Below, piece after piece: positions 51,750 through 60,338 of a DNA stretch of 64,000 bases. Position numbers and translations under genes: made by a program. The DNA comes from an uncultured Alistipes sp. (GTDB lineage Bacteria > Bacteroidota > Bacteroidia > Bacteroidales > Rikenellaceae). How positions within the stretch are numbered: the stretch's first letter is position 1; every line of letters starts with the position of its first letter. The stretch is from contig CAJUAV010000001.1 in assembly GCA_910584485.1 (NCBI GenBank), positions 248,001 through 312,000 on the forward strand, read 5' to 3'. The notes below the pieces were generated by a model. It made no database searches and was not told the origin of the DNA. It saw only the letters and a program-made list of their open reading frames with translations.

Positions 51750-52622
51750 ATGGTAAAATCCATGACCGGCTTCGGCAAGGGCGAGGCCGTAGTGCGACAC
51801 AAGAAAATCACGGTCGAGATCCGCTCGCTCAACTCCAAACAACTGGATCTGAACCTGCGGCTGCCGGCCCTCTACCGCCGTTCGGAGAACGAACTGCGCG
51901 GCATCGTCACCCGCAGCGTCCGCCGCGGCAAGGTCGACCTCTTCGTGACGGTCGAAAGCACCTGCGCCGAGACGCCCGCCCGCATCGATCGCGAATTATT
52001 CCGCTCCTACCTCCGCCAGCTGACCGACGCGCTGACCTACGCGGGCATCGACGCCTCGTACGACGCCCTCGTGCCCGCCGTGCTGCGCATGCCCGAGGTC
52101 GTTACGAGCGACGACGAGACCGTCTCCGACGAGGAGCACGCCGCGCTGCTGACCGCCGCCGAAGCGGCCGTCGAGGCGCTCGACGCCTTCCGCCGTCAGG
52201 AGGGGGCCATCCTGATCGCCGACCTCGTGCGGCGCGTCGACCTGATCGAATCCTACCGCGAGCAGATCGAGCCCTACGACCGCCGGCGCGCCGAGACGAT
52301 CCGCGCCCGCATCCTCGAACAGCTCGGGCGCCTCACGATCGAGGTCGACCGCAATCGCCTGGAGCAGGAGATGATCTACTACCTCGAAAAACTCGACATC
52401 ACCGAGGAGAAGGTGCGCCTGAAGAACCACTGCCGCTATTTCCGCGAGGTGGCCGCCGAGGAGGAGGACGCAGGCCGCAAGCTGGGCTTCATCGCCCAGG
52501 AGATGGGCCGCGAAATCAACACGACGGGCTCGAAGGCGAACGACACCGAGATCCAGATCCTCGTCGTGAAGATGAAGGACGAGCTGGAGAAGATCAAGGA
52601 ACAGGTACTCAACATTCTCTGA
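51750..52622 (+). CDS. yicC: YicC family endoribonuclease-like stress protein
   Basis: 290 residues. N-terminal VKSMTGFGKGEAVV and SLNSKQLDLNLRLP, and C-terminal DUF1732 with EVAAEEEDAGRKLGFIAQEM, GREINTTGSKANDTEI, QILVVKMKDELEKIKEQVLN, are complete. YicC proteins are linked to stationary-phase and RNA turnover functions. The gene sits 2 nt before gmk, a conserved neighbour order. Confidence 0.95.
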   Translation: MVKSMTGFGKGEAVVRHKKITVEIRSLNSKQLDLNLRLPALYRRSENELRGIVTRSVRRGKVDLFVTVESTCAETPARIDRELFRSYLRQLTDALTYAGIDASYDALVPAVLRMPEVVTSDDETVSDEEHAALLTAAEAAVEALDAFRRQEGAILIADLVRRVDLIESYREQIEPYDRRRAETIRARILEQLGRLTIEVDRNRLEQEMIYYLEKLDITEEKVRLKNHCRYFREVAAEEEDAGRKLGFIAQEMGREINTTGSKANDTEIQILVVKMKDELEKIKEQVLNIL

Positions 52623-52624
52623 CG

Positions 52625-53188
52625 ATGGGCAAGGTGGTCATCTTTTCGGCGCCGAGCGGATCGGGCAAAACGACGATCGTGCGCGCCCTGCTCGAGCGGT
52701 ACGACCGGTTCGAATTTTCGATTTCGGCCACGAGCCGCGCCCCGCGCGGGGCGGAGCAGCACGGCCGCGAATACTATTTTCTCACGCAGGAGGAGTTCCG
52801 CGCACGCGTCGCGGCCGACGCCTTCGTCGAGTGGGAGGAGGTCTATGCGGGCTGCTGCTACGGCACGCTGCGCAGCGAGGTGGAGCGCATCTGGAACAAC
52901 GGACACGTGATCCTGTTCGACGTCGACGTGATGGGCGGCATCCACCTGAAGCGCATCTTCGGCGACGATGCCTGCTCGATCTTCATCATGCCGCCCTCGG
53001 TCGAGGAGCTGCGCCGCCGCCTCGAAGGACGCGGCACGGACGCTCCCGAGGTGATCGAGAAGCGGGTGGCGAAGGCCGCCTTCGAGATCGAACAGGCCCC
53101 CGCCTTCGACCATACGGTGGTCAACGACGACCTCGCGGAGGCGGTCGAACGCACCTGCGAGGTGCTGAACGAATTTCTGGCCCGCTGA
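52625..53188 (+). CDS. gmk: Guanylate kinase
   Basis: 187 residues. P-loop APSGSGKT (residues 9-16), GMP-binding SATSRAPRGAEQHGREYYF, and VILFDVDVMGG. It phosphorylates GMP to GDP. The stop is followed by 2 nt before nadD. Confidence 0.98.
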   Translation: MGKVVIFSAPSGSGKTTIVRALLERYDRFEFSISATSRAPRGAEQHGREYYFLTQEEFRARVAADAFVEWEEVYAGCCYGTLRSEVERIWNNGHVILFDVDVMGGIHLKRIFGDDACSIFIMPPSVEELRRRLEGRGTDAPEVIEKRVAKAAFEIEQAPAFDHTVVNDDLAEAVERTCEVLNEFLAR

Positions 53189-53190
53189 CC

Positions 53191-53784
53191 ATGCAGCAAC
53201 GGGTCATGCTCTATTTCGGGTCCTTCAACCCGATCCACCGCGGCCACATCGCCCTGGCGGAATATGTCCTCGACCGCGATCTGTGCGATCTGGTGACGCT
53301 CATCGTCTCCCCGCAGAGCCCCTACAAGGAGGCGGCGGAGCTGGCGCCCGAACTCGACCGCTTCGAGATGGCCGAGCTGGCCGCGGCCGCCTCGCGCTAC
53401 CCCGAGCGGATCAAGCCGTCGGTGGTGGAGCTGCTGCTGCCGAAACCTTCGTATACGATCGAGACGCTGCGCTTCCTCGAAAAACAGTGCGGCGACCGCA
53501 TGCGCTTTTCGCTCCTGATGGGAGGCGACCAGCTGGCGGGGCTCGCGGGCTGGCGCGAGGCGGAAAAGATCCTGCAATACCCGATCTGGGTCTACCCGCG
53601 ACGCGGCCAGGCGACCGAGCTGCCAGCAGGCGACCTGCACCTGCTGGAGGAGGCGCCGCTGCTCGATTTCGCGGCGACCGACATCCGCGCCGCCGTGGCG
53701 GCGGGGGAGGATACCTCGCGGATGCTCCACCCGAAAGTGGCGTGGCACATCCGGCAGAAAGGGTTGTACCGCAAACGGGAATAA
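53191..53784 (+). CDS. nadD: Nicotinate-nucleotide adenylyltransferase
   Basis: 197 residues. Nucleotidyl-transferase motif GSFNPIHRGH (10-19) with PYKEAAELAPELDRFEMAEL and the C-terminal FAATDIRAAVAAGED, a variant of the ISSTxIR motif. It makes deamido-NAD from NaMN and ATP. It is the last gene of yicC-gmk-nadD; a REP-like hairpin follows. Confidence 0.97.
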   Translation: MQQRVMLYFGSFNPIHRGHIALAEYVLDRDLCDLVTLIVSPQSPYKEAAELAPELDRFEMAELAAAASRYPERIKPSVVELLLPKPSYTIETLRFLEKQCGDRMRFSLLMGGDQLAGLAGWREAEKILQYPIWVYPRRGQATELPAGDLHLLEEAPLLDFAATDIRAAVAAGEDTSRMLHPKVAWHIRQKGLYRKRE

Positions 53785-53817
53785 AACCTCGGGCGGCAGC
53801 CTGCGGGGCACGCATCT

Positions 53818-53869
53818 GCGGGCCTCCGCGCGGGGAGGCTGCGGCCCGCACGGCTCTTTGCAAGAGCCG
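53818..53869. repeat. REP-like double hairpin between nadD and ddl
   Basis: Core hairpin 53818-53849 (GCGGGCCTCCGC ... GCGGCCCGC), then CGGCTCTTTGCAAGAGCCG (53851-53869), a different second stem from the other copies. The leader GGGCGGCAGCCTGCGG precedes it. Confidence 0.85.
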
Positions 53870-53898
53870 CAAACCACGAACCGAACACACAACGAACC

Positions 53899-54885
53899 AT
53901 GTCCAAACTCAAAATAGCCCTTTTGGCGGGCGGCGACTCCTCGGAGCGCGAAATCGCCCTCCAGAGCGCCGCGCAGATCGAAGCGGCGCTCGACCGCACG
54001 AAATACGACGTCACGCTCATCGACGTCCATCACCGCGACTGGCACTACACGGCCCCCGACGGCACCGCGCACCAGCTCGACAAGAACGACTTTTCGCTGA
54101 CCGTCGGCGGCGTGAAAACCTGCTTCGACTACGCCCTGATCCTCATTCACGGCACCCCGGGCGAGGACGGCCGTCTGCAAGGCTACCTCGACCTGATGGG
54201 GATTCCCTACTCGTCGTGCTCGATGACCTCGTCGGTCATCACCTTCGACAAGATCACCGCGAAGCGGACCCTCGCCGACAGCGGCATCCGCCTGGCGCGC
54301 GAGGTCTTCCTGCGGCGAGGCGAGGCGTGCGACCCCGCGGCGATCGTCGCACGGCTGGGGCTGCCGCTCTTCGTCAAGCCCAACGCCAGCGGCTCGTCGT
54401 TCGGCGTCACGAAGGTCCACACGGCCGACGAGCTCCCCGCAGCCGTCGCCGAAGCCCTCACCGAGAGCGACGAGGTACTGATCGAGGAGTGCATCACGGG
54501 CCGCGAAATGGGGTGCGGCATCCTCGTCGCGGGGGGCCGCGAATACCTCTTCCCGATCACCGAGATCAAGGCCAAGAACGAGTTCTTCGACTACGAGGCG
54601 AAGTACACCGCGGGACGCTCGGAGGAGATCACCCCCGCCGACATAACGCCCGACGTAAGGGCGGCCCTGAACCGCTGCACGCTCGAGGCCTACCGCCGCT
54701 GCCGCTGCTCGGGCGTCGTGCGCGTCGATTTCATCGTCACGGAGGAGGGCGAGCCCTGTTTCATCGAGCTCAACTCGATCCCGGGCATGAGCGGGGGCAG
54801 CATCGTCCCGAAGCAGGTGCGCGCCATGGGCATGACCCTCGGCGAACTCTATGACCTCATCATCGAAGACACGCGCCGCAAATGA
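53899..54885 (+). CDS. ddl: D-alanine--D-alanine ligase
   Basis: 328 residues. ATP-grasp features: ALLAGGDSSEREIAL, HGTPGEDGRLQGYLDLMGIP, VKPNASGSSFGVTKV, TGREMGCGIL and FIELNSIPGMSGGSIVPKQV, with the catalytic Glu, Asp and Asn of the metal site in the last segment. It forms the D-Ala-D-Ala dipeptide for peptidoglycan. It overlaps the DUF3109 gene by 4 nt. Confidence 0.97.
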   Translation: MSKLKIALLAGGDSSEREIALQSAAQIEAALDRTKYDVTLIDVHHRDWHYTAPDGTAHQLDKNDFSLTVGGVKTCFDYALILIHGTPGEDGRLQGYLDLMGIPYSSCSMTSSVITFDKITAKRTLADSGIRLAREVFLRRGEACDPAAIVARLGLPLFVKPNASGSSFGVTKVHTADELPAAVAEALTESDEVLIEECITGREMGCGILVAGGREYLFPITEIKAKNEFFDYEAKYTAGRSEEITPADITPDVRAALNRCTLEAYRRCRCSGVVRVDFIVTEEGEPCFIELNSIPGMSGGSIVPKQVRAMGMTLGELYDLIIEDTRRK

Positions 54886-55463
54886 TCGAGATCGACGACA
54901 AAATCGTAAGCGCGGACCTGCTCCGCGAAGGCTTCCTGTGCGACCTCGGCCGCTGCAAGGGCATCTGCTGCGTCGAGGGGAATGCGGGAGCGCCGCTCGA
55001 CCTCGAAGAGGCCGACATCCTCGAACGCGAATATCCGAACTACCGCCCCTACATGACCCCTGCGGGCATCGAGGCCGTGGAGCGGCAGGGCTTCATGGTG
55101 GTCGACGAGGAGGGCGACTACACGACGCCGCTCGTCGACGACGCCGAGTGCGCCTACGCCTACGTCGAAAACGGCGTCACGCTCTGCGCCGTCGAGAAGG
55201 CGTGGGCCGAGGGCCGCACGACCTTCCGCAAGCCGATTTCGTGCCACCTCTATCCGATCCGCCTCATGCCCTTCTCGAACGGCACGATCGGCCTCAACTA
55301 CCACCGCTGGTCGATCTGCGAGGGGGCCCGCGCCTGCGGCGCACGGGCGGGCGTACCCGTCTACCGCGCCCTGCGCGAAGCGATCGTCCGCCGCTTCGGC
55401 GAAGCCTTCTACCACCAGCTCGAAGAGGCCGAAGCCCTGCTCAAACAAACGAAACAAGCCTGA
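54882..55463 (+). CDS. DUF3109 cysteine-rich protein
   Basis: 193 residues. Cysteines cluster as FLCDLGRCKGICCVEGNAGA near the N-terminus, then CAYAYVENGVTLCAVEKAW, ISCHLYPIR, and CEGARACGARAG. This is the DUF3109 arrangement and would suit a metal or iron-sulfur site like other YkgJ-type proteins. The function is unknown. It overlaps ddl by 4 nt and precedes the peptidase gene by 5 nt. Confidence 0.93.
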   Translation: MIEIDDKIVSADLLREGFLCDLGRCKGICCVEGNAGAPLDLEEADILEREYPNYRPYMTPAGIEAVERQGFMVVDEEGDYTTPLVDDAECAYAYVENGVTLCAVEKAWAEGRTTFRKPISCHLYPIRLMPFSNGTIGLNYHRWSICEGARACGARAGVPVYRALREAIVRRFGEAFYHQLEEAEALLKQTKQA

Positions 55464-55468
55464 CCGAA

Positions 55469-56665
55469 ATGAAAAGATATCTCCTGATCCTCCTTGCGCT
55501 GACGCTGCTCGGCCCTGCGACGGCCGCGCGCAAACCCCGCCTGACGGCCGCCGAGAAGCGCATGGCGGCGCAGAACGACTCGCTGCGCCGCATCACCGCC
55601 GCACAGGCCGCCCGCATCGATTCGCTCGTCGGGCTGCTCTGCGCCGCCCCGCAACACACGCCGACGGTCTGTCCGCAGGCCGCCGCGCAACCGATCGTCG
55701 ACCTGCGCACCCCCGAGGAGCGGGCGGCCGACTCGCTCGCCGACCTGCGCCGACGGCTGCAACCCCGCCGCATCGGCTCGGTGGCCGAGACCGACAGCCT
55801 CGCCGTGCTCGACACACTCGATTCGGGCAACGAGGCGCTGCACGTCATTCTCTTCGCCAACAACACCTGGCGCTACGCCCGCAACCGCGCCATCGCCAAG
55901 GACAGCACGATCTTCCGCAAGTACTGGGACACCTCGACGCTCTTTCCGTACAAGGATGTCGACTACACGGCGATGCCTTCGTCGGTGGTGATCGAGCTGG
56001 TCGACTCGACCAACGGCTACCACTGTCCCTATAAGCCCACGCCGGTCCGCAGCCGCTACGGTCCGCGCCGCCGACGCGCCCACCAGGGCGTCGACCTGCC
56101 CCTGAAGACGGGCGAGCCGATCTACGCCACCTTCAGCGGCCGCGTGCGCATCTCGCAGTACAACCGCGGCGGCTACGGCAACCTGGTCATCCTGCGCCAC
56201 GACAACGGACTGGAGACCTACTACGGCCACCTCTCCGAGCGCCTCGTGGAGGAGAACCAGTGGGTCGAGGCGGGCCAGGTGATCGGCCTGGGCGGCTCGA
56301 CGGGCCGTTCGACGGGTCCGCACCTCCATTTCGAGACACGCTACTACGGCCAGTCGTTCGACCCCGAGCGGCTGATCGATTTCAAGAGCGGCACGCTCTG
56401 CCGCGACACCTTCCTGCTGAAGCGCTCCTATTTCAGCATCTATTCGCATGCGGGGCAGGATTTCGAGGACGAAATCGCCAACGAGGAGCAGGACAAGAAG
56501 GAGAAGGCCGAACGCGAAGCGATGCGCTACCACCGCATCCGCTCGGGCGACACGCTGGGGGCCATCGCCCGCAGATACGGCACGACCGTCACGAACATCT
56601 GCCGCCTGAACGGCATCAAGTCGACCACCGTGCTGCGCATCGGCCGCACGCTGCGCGTCCGATAG
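55469..56665 (+). CDS. Secreted M23 family peptidoglycan hydrolase with LysM domain
   Basis: 398 residues. Signal peptide to about residue 19; an N-terminal helical region (KRMAAQNDSLRRITAAQAAR). The M23 peptidase domain begins near YGPRRRRAHQGVDLPLKTGE, with zinc His and Asp in HQGVDLP, then GYGNLVILRHDNGLETYYGH and GPHLHFETRY (HLHFE). A C-terminal LysM repeat (YHRIRSGDTLGAIARRYGTT) binds glycan. It cuts peptide cross-links in the cell wall. It ends the ddl-DUF3109-M23 operon. Confidence 0.95.
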   Translation: MKRYLLILLALTLLGPATAARKPRLTAAEKRMAAQNDSLRRITAAQAARIDSLVGLLCAAPQHTPTVCPQAAAQPIVDLRTPEERAADSLADLRRRLQPRRIGSVAETDSLAVLDTLDSGNEALHVILFANNTWRYARNRAIAKDSTIFRKYWDTSTLFPYKDVDYTAMPSSVVIELVDSTNGYHCPYKPTPVRSRYGPRRRRAHQGVDLPLKTGEPIYATFSGRVRISQYNRGGYGNLVILRHDNGLETYYGHLSERLVEENQWVEAGQVIGLGGSTGRSTGPHLHFETRYYGQSFDPERLIDFKSGTLCRDTFLLKRSYFSIYSHAGQDFEDEIANEEQDKKEKAEREAMRYHRIRSGDTLGAIARRYGTTVTNICRLNGIKSTTVLRIGRTLRVR

Positions 56666-56808
56666 GGGAGCCCCGCAGCCGAGCAGATGCCCCCCCCGCG
56701 GTCCTGCCGACGACCGCCCGCCCCGCAGCCCCGTCGGCGAACCGATCGGCGGCCGAACGAAACAGCCGCCCCCGACGGACGACGGCTGCCCCGAAACCGA
56801 AACGCACG

Positions 56809-56856
56809 AACGAAACGGACGACCCTTGCGAAGGGGTCGTCCGTTTCGTTTTCCGC
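56809..56856 (+). terminator. Terminator of the ddl-M23 operon
   Basis: AACGAAACGGACGACCC pairs exactly with its complement (56809-56825, 56834-56850), followed by a short T run. Confidence 0.93.
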
Positions 56857-57052
56857 ACGGCGAAAACGCCCCGCATCCGCAAATTTCGGAATGCACGTTT
56901 GGAGTTTTCGCACATTATCGTTATTTTTGTCGAAATCAACAACGCATGCCTATGGTGAAATAACAGCGAAACGACTTTACGAATCTTCAGGCCGAAGGTG
57001 ATTGTCAGACGATTACCCAGCGGTCGAATACATAAAAAGCGTTATCTTTATA

Positions 57053-57204
57053 CTTGCTTGTCGAAATCTGGAAAATTTCAAAGCTGCAAAGGAATAAAGT
57101 TTGACGCTCACGTCGCTACGACGTGGGCTTTATTCTATATTTTGCAGCATAGGTATTCCAGAACCTCGACAAGCGGATAGAAGGATTCAGTCCCACGTTT
57201 TTTT
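57053..57204 (+). ncRNA. Rod-shaped structured RNA, probable 6S RNA (SsrS)-like
   Basis: No ORF is supported. Five nested perfect stems stack into one long rod: GCTTGTCGA/TCGACAAGC (57056-57064 with 57166-57174), TCTGGAA/TTCCAGA (57067-57073 with 57156-57162), GCTGCAAA/TTTGCAGC (57083-57090 with 57141-57148), GAATAAAG/CTTTATTC (57092-57099 with 57128-57135), and apical CACGTCG/CGACGTG (57109-57115 with 57119-57125). The bulge between stems 2 and 3 is 9 by 7 nt. A TATCTTTA box (57043-57050) precedes it and seven T residues end it (57198-57204). Size and shape fit 6S RNA; other structured RNAs remain possible. Confidence 0.6.
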
Positions 57205-57275
57205 ATGTCCTTATCCGAACCTCAACCTTTTTTCAAACCGCCGCGGGACTGGGCACACATATCCGAACAAACCCC

Positions 57276-58070
57276 ATGAAGAAATTTCTCTTCCTGCTGC
57301 TTGCCGCAGGGCTGACTTCGTGCGCGACGCTCTTCAGCGGTTCGAAAGCCAAGATCACGGTCGACAACGACCGTCCCGTCACCTCGCCCGTCACGCTGAC
57401 CGTCGACGGCAAGAACTACTACAACGTCGAGTTCCCGACCAAGATCCGCATCCGCCGCGGCTTCAAGCCCACCGAAATCACCGCCGCGGCCGAGGGCTAC
57501 GACACCGCCACGGCGACCGTCCACAAGAAATTCAACGGCACGTCGCTCTGGAACATCATCGGCGGCGGCATCCCGGGCTACGCGATCGACGCCGCCACGG
57601 GCGCCATGATGAAGCCCGACGACAAGCGCTACGTGCTGAACATGCACCCCAAGAACTACGTCGAAATCCCCGCACCGGCCCCTGCTCCCGCACCGCAGCC
57701 CGCCCCGACGGCCGAACCCGCCGAGCGCGTTTCGCGCGATGCCGCAGGCCGCACCTCGCTCGAGCAGACCGTCATCCGCTGGTATTTCGAGTCGCAGCCG
57801 CAGGGCGCCCGCATCTTCTGGCGCGTCATTTCGAGCATCCCCGCCGAGGTGAAGAACACGAATGAACTCTGGCTGGGCAACACCCCCTTCGAGGAGACCC
57901 GTTCGTTCAACATCCTCGGCCTGACCTACGAAAACTCGCGCGACGTGCAGATCGAGATCAAGGTGCGCCGCAACGGCTACCTCGACCAGACGAAGCGTTT
58001 CAACGTCCGTCAGGCGATCGACCAGCAGGAGATCAGCTCCTTCTTCGATCTGATCAAAAACGAAGAGTAA
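57276..58070 (+). CDS. Lipoprotein with PEGA-like N-domain and duplicated C-terminal domain
   Basis: 264 residues with a lipoprotein signal (GLTSC, Cys16). The N-terminal ~100 residues look like PEGA-type beta domains (ITVDNDRPVTSPVTLTVDGK, PTEITAAAEGYDTATATVHK). A Pro/Ala linker (EIPAPAPAPAPQPAPT) leads to a C-terminal domain of about 100 residues (TVIRWYFESQPQGARIFWRV ... NVRQAIDQQEISSFFDL) that is nearly identical to that of the next gene. The function is unknown; a periplasmic or outer-membrane structural role is likely. Confidence 0.75.
   Translation: MKKFLFLLLAAGLTSCATLFSGSKAKITVDNDRPVTSPVTLTVDGKNYYNVEFPTKIRIRRGFKPTEITAAAEGYDTATATVHKKFNGTSLWNIIGGGIPGYAIDAATGAMMKPDDKRYVLNMHPKNYVEIPAPAPAPAPQPAPTAEPAERVSRDAAGRTSLEQTVIRWYFESQPQGARIFWRVISSIPAEVKNTNELWLGNTPFEETRSFNILGLTYENSRDVQIEIKVRRNGYLDQTKRFNVRQAIDQQEISSFFDLIKNEE
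57765..58044 (+). repeat. Direct repeat: domain-sized duplication, second copy at 58578-58857
   Basis: The two copies, 813 nt apart, are identical at every base from 57765 to about 58006, differ at two third positions in the next six bases, and are identical again for 38 nt. Identity includes synonymous sites, showing very recent duplication or gene conversion. Outside the shared segment the two genes are unrelated at DNA level. Confidence 0.95.
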
Positions 58071-58082
58071 TCCCCGCACGCC

Positions 58083-58889
58083 ATGAAACCGATTTTCCGC
58101 TCCCTGCTCGTCGCGCTGCTCGCCTGTGCAGCCGTCACGGCCTCGGCCAAAGGGCCCTACTACACGCCGCCCATGAGCAAAACCTTCACCTTCACGAGCG
58201 CCCCCGCGGGTGCCAAGGTCTACTACCAGGGTCGTCTGGTCTGCGCCTCGACGCCCGGGTCGGCCTCTCTGACCTGCAAAGGGGTCATCACCCCCGCGAG
58301 CAAGAAGGAGATGCCCGTGGCCATCCAGCGCGCCGCCTACGACAGCCGCCTGACCTTCACCTTCGTCAAGGAGGGATACCTCACGCAGGAGGTCTCGATC
58401 GAGCCGACCATCACGCAGCACAAGTCGCAGTTCCTCTTCGACTGGCAGAGCTCGGTCGTCTGCGAGCTGCAACCCGACCCGAACGCCTCGAACGCCTACG
58501 CGCGCGACAAGTCGATCCCGAAAGGGGAGGCGCAGCAGACGGTCAGCCGCGACGCCCCGGGCCGCACCGCCCTCGAACAGACCGTCATCCGCTGGTATTT
58601 CGAGTCGCAGCCGCAGGGCGCCCGCATCTTCTGGCGCGTCATTTCGAGCATCCCCGCCGAGGTGAAGAACACGAATGAACTCTGGCTGGGCAACACCCCC
58701 TTCGAGGAGACCCGTTCGTTCAACATCCTCGGCCTGACCTACGAAAACTCGCGCGACGTGCAGATCGAGATCAAGGTGCGCCGCAACGGCTACCTCGACC
58801 AGACGAAGCGTTTCAACGTGCGCCAGGCGATCGACCAGCAGGAGATCAGCTCCTTCTTCGACCTCGTGAAGGCCGAAGAGGCGGAGTAG
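58083..58889 (+). CDS. Secreted paralogue sharing the duplicated C-terminal domain
   Basis: 268 residues with a signal peptide (LLVALLACAAVTASA) but no lipobox. The N-terminal part has FTFTSAPAGAKVYYQGRLVC, a PEGA-like motif, and KEGYLTQEVSIEPTITQHKS. From about residue 165 it carries the duplicated domain, ending FFDLVKAEEAE. It follows the previous gene by 12 nt and probably forms a complex with it. No enzymatic motif is visible. Confidence 0.75.
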   Translation: MKPIFRSLLVALLACAAVTASAKGPYYTPPMSKTFTFTSAPAGAKVYYQGRLVCASTPGSASLTCKGVITPASKKEMPVAIQRAAYDSRLTFTFVKEGYLTQEVSIEPTITQHKSQFLFDWQSSVVCELQPDPNASNAYARDKSIPKGEAQQTVSRDAPGRTALEQTVIRWYFESQPQGARIFWRVISSIPAEVKNTNELWLGNTPFEETRSFNILGLTYENSRDVQIEIKVRRNGYLDQTKRFNVRQAIDQQEISSFFDLVKAEEAE

Positions 58890-58907
58890 CCCCGCTTCCC
58901 CGCATGC

Positions 58908-58946
58908 AAAAGCGGTCGGACCCCGAAAAGGGATCCGACCGCTTTC
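58908..58946. terminator. Terminator after the paralogue pair
   Basis: AAAGCGGTCGGA and TCCGACCGCTTT (12 bp) around a 13-nt loop; short T run on both sides, so it may serve the converging methyltransferase gene too. Confidence 0.8.
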
Positions 58947-58976
58947 GTCTGCCGCCCGAGCCGTCGCCGCATCACG

Positions 58977-59027
58977 CCGTGCCTTGCAGCCCGCCGTACC
59001 TTGCAGCCCGCCGTACCTTGCAGCCCA
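58977..59027. repeat. 17-bp tandem repeat, three units
   Basis: Units of GCCGT(G/A)CCTTGCAGCCC repeat at a 17-bp period, with degenerate continuations (CACTGCACCTCACAGCC) to about 59045, between the two converging operons. Confidence 0.85.
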
Positions 59028-59083
59028 CTGCACCTCACAGCCGCCGCGCCGTCGGAGCGCTCCGCCAAGACGGCCCGCCGCCG

Positions 59084-59734
59084 TCACGCTTTCACCCGAA
59101 CGAGGTTCAGCCCGTCGCGCAGGGGCAGGATGACGTTCTCGACACGCGGATCGTCGGCGACCATCCGGTTGAACGCGACGAGGGACTGCGTATGGCGGTC
59201 GTTGTGTGCCACGGGCTCCAGCACCTTGCCCGACCAGAGGATGTTGTCGGCAACGAGCAGCGAGCCGCCGTGCACGAGGGGCCGACCGCCGTCGTCGCCC
59301 ATCAGCATCCGCCAGTAGGCGGGGTATTCGCGCTTGTCGCCGTCGATGAAGACCAGGTCGTAGCATTCGCCCAGCCGCGGCGCGAGGTCGAGCGCCGAGC
59401 CGATGTGCAGGCGGATCTTCGCACCGTGCGCCGAACGATCGAAATAGGATTGCGCCAGCGCCTCCAGCTCGTCGTCGACCTCGATCGTGTCGAGGCGTCC
59501 CTCGACAGGGAGCCCCGCGGCGAGCGAGAGGGCCGAATAGCCCGTGAAGGTGCCGATTTCGAGGATGCGGCGCGGCTGCACGAGCTGCACGAGCATCGTG
59601 AGCAGACGGCCCTGAAGGTGCCCCGAGAGCATGCGGGGCGCCACCGTGCGGCGGTGCGTCTCGCGGTCCAGCTCGGCGAGGAGCTCCTCCTCGGGCGTCG
59701 TGTGCGCCAGGAGGTATCGTTCGAGCGCCTCCAT
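59084..59734 (-). CDS. SAM-dependent O-methyltransferase, caffeoyl-CoA OMT/TrmR-like
   Basis: 216 residues from ATG 59734, whose start shares a base with the DJ-1 stop (TGATG). SAM-binding motif ILEIGTFTGYSALSLA, acidic end of strand 2 in IEVDDELEALA, metal-binding YDLVFIDGDKREYPAYW and ADNILWSGKV. Relatives methylate catechols or hydroxyuridine-34 in tRNA (TrmR); the substrate is not readable. Last gene of the uvrA chain. Confidence 0.94.
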   Translation of the reverse strand: MEALERYLLAHTTPEEELLAELDRETHRRTVAPRMLSGHLQGRLLTMLVQLVQPRRILEIGTFTGYSALSLAAGLPVEGRLDTIEVDDELEALAQSYFDRSAHGAKIRLHIGSALDLAPRLGECYDLVFIDGDKREYPAYWRMLMGDDGGRPLVHGGSLLVADNILWSGKVLEPVAHNDRHTQSLVAFNRMVADDPRVENVILPLRDGLNLVRVKA

Positions 59735-60330
59735 CAGTCGCGGTAAAAACCCTGCTTGTTGAAGGCGTACCACGCCTCGATCGCTTCCTCGGTGTCGGCT
59801 GCGAGCTCCCGCAGCCACTCGCGGGCGAATTCGAGGCTCGCCGATCCGTTCGCCGTGATGATGCCGCCGTCGCGCACGGCCTGCCGCTCCTCGAAATGCG
59901 CCGCACCCGTATAGCGGTCGCCGCCGCGCTCGCGCAGCACCGCGACCGTGTTGCCCGTATGGCGCACCTCGTTCAGGAATCCGTGCGCCGCCAGAAAGGA
60001 GCAGGCGTCGCAGATGGCGCCGACGGGCAGCCCGCGGCGCCGTGCCTCCTCCAGCAGCGGGGCGACCTCCTCGGCCGCCTCGGAGCGCCACCCGAATCCG
60101 CCGACGAGCGCCACGCCCGCACAGTCGTCGGGCAGCGCGGTCAGGTCGCGGTCGGGTTGCACCGCAAGTCCGCCGATTGAGCGCACGGCGCGCCCCCCCG
60201 GGCTCGCATAGAGCGTCTCGAAGCGACCCGCTCCGTCGGGTCGCGTGCCGCCGCGCAGGGCCGCGGCCAGGAAAGCCGCCTCCCAGTCGGCAAAATCGTC
60301 CGTCAGGACGAAAAGCATCCGTTTCTTCAT
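59734..60330 (-). CDS. DJ-1/PfpI family glutamine-amidotransferase-like protein
   Basis: 198 residues. The nucleophilic Cys sits in PVGAICDACSFLA, and the conserved Glu region is FVLTDDFADWEAAFLAAALR; the C-terminal helix IITANGSASLEFAREWL is typical. Members act as deglycase-like or stress proteins in the cytoplasm. It lies 8 nt after the M16 gene and overlaps the methyltransferase gene by 1 nt. Confidence 0.93.
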   Translation of the reverse strand: MKKRMLFVLTDDFADWEAAFLAAALRGGTRPDGAGRFETLYASPGGRAVRSIGGLAVQPDRDLTALPDDCAGVALVGGFGWRSEAAEEVAPLLEEARRRGLPVGAICDACSFLAAHGFLNEVRHTGNTVAVLRERGGDRYTGAAHFEERQAVRDGGIITANGSASLEFAREWLRELAADTEEAIEAWYAFNKQGFYRD

Positions 60331-60338
60331 CGTATGGG

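Noticed and set aside
56666..57275. tmRNA or RNase P RNA in the AT-rich stretch.
   Set aside because: The structure is a single rod with stacked stems, without a tRNA-like domain or the conserved P4 region, so a 6S-like RNA fits better.
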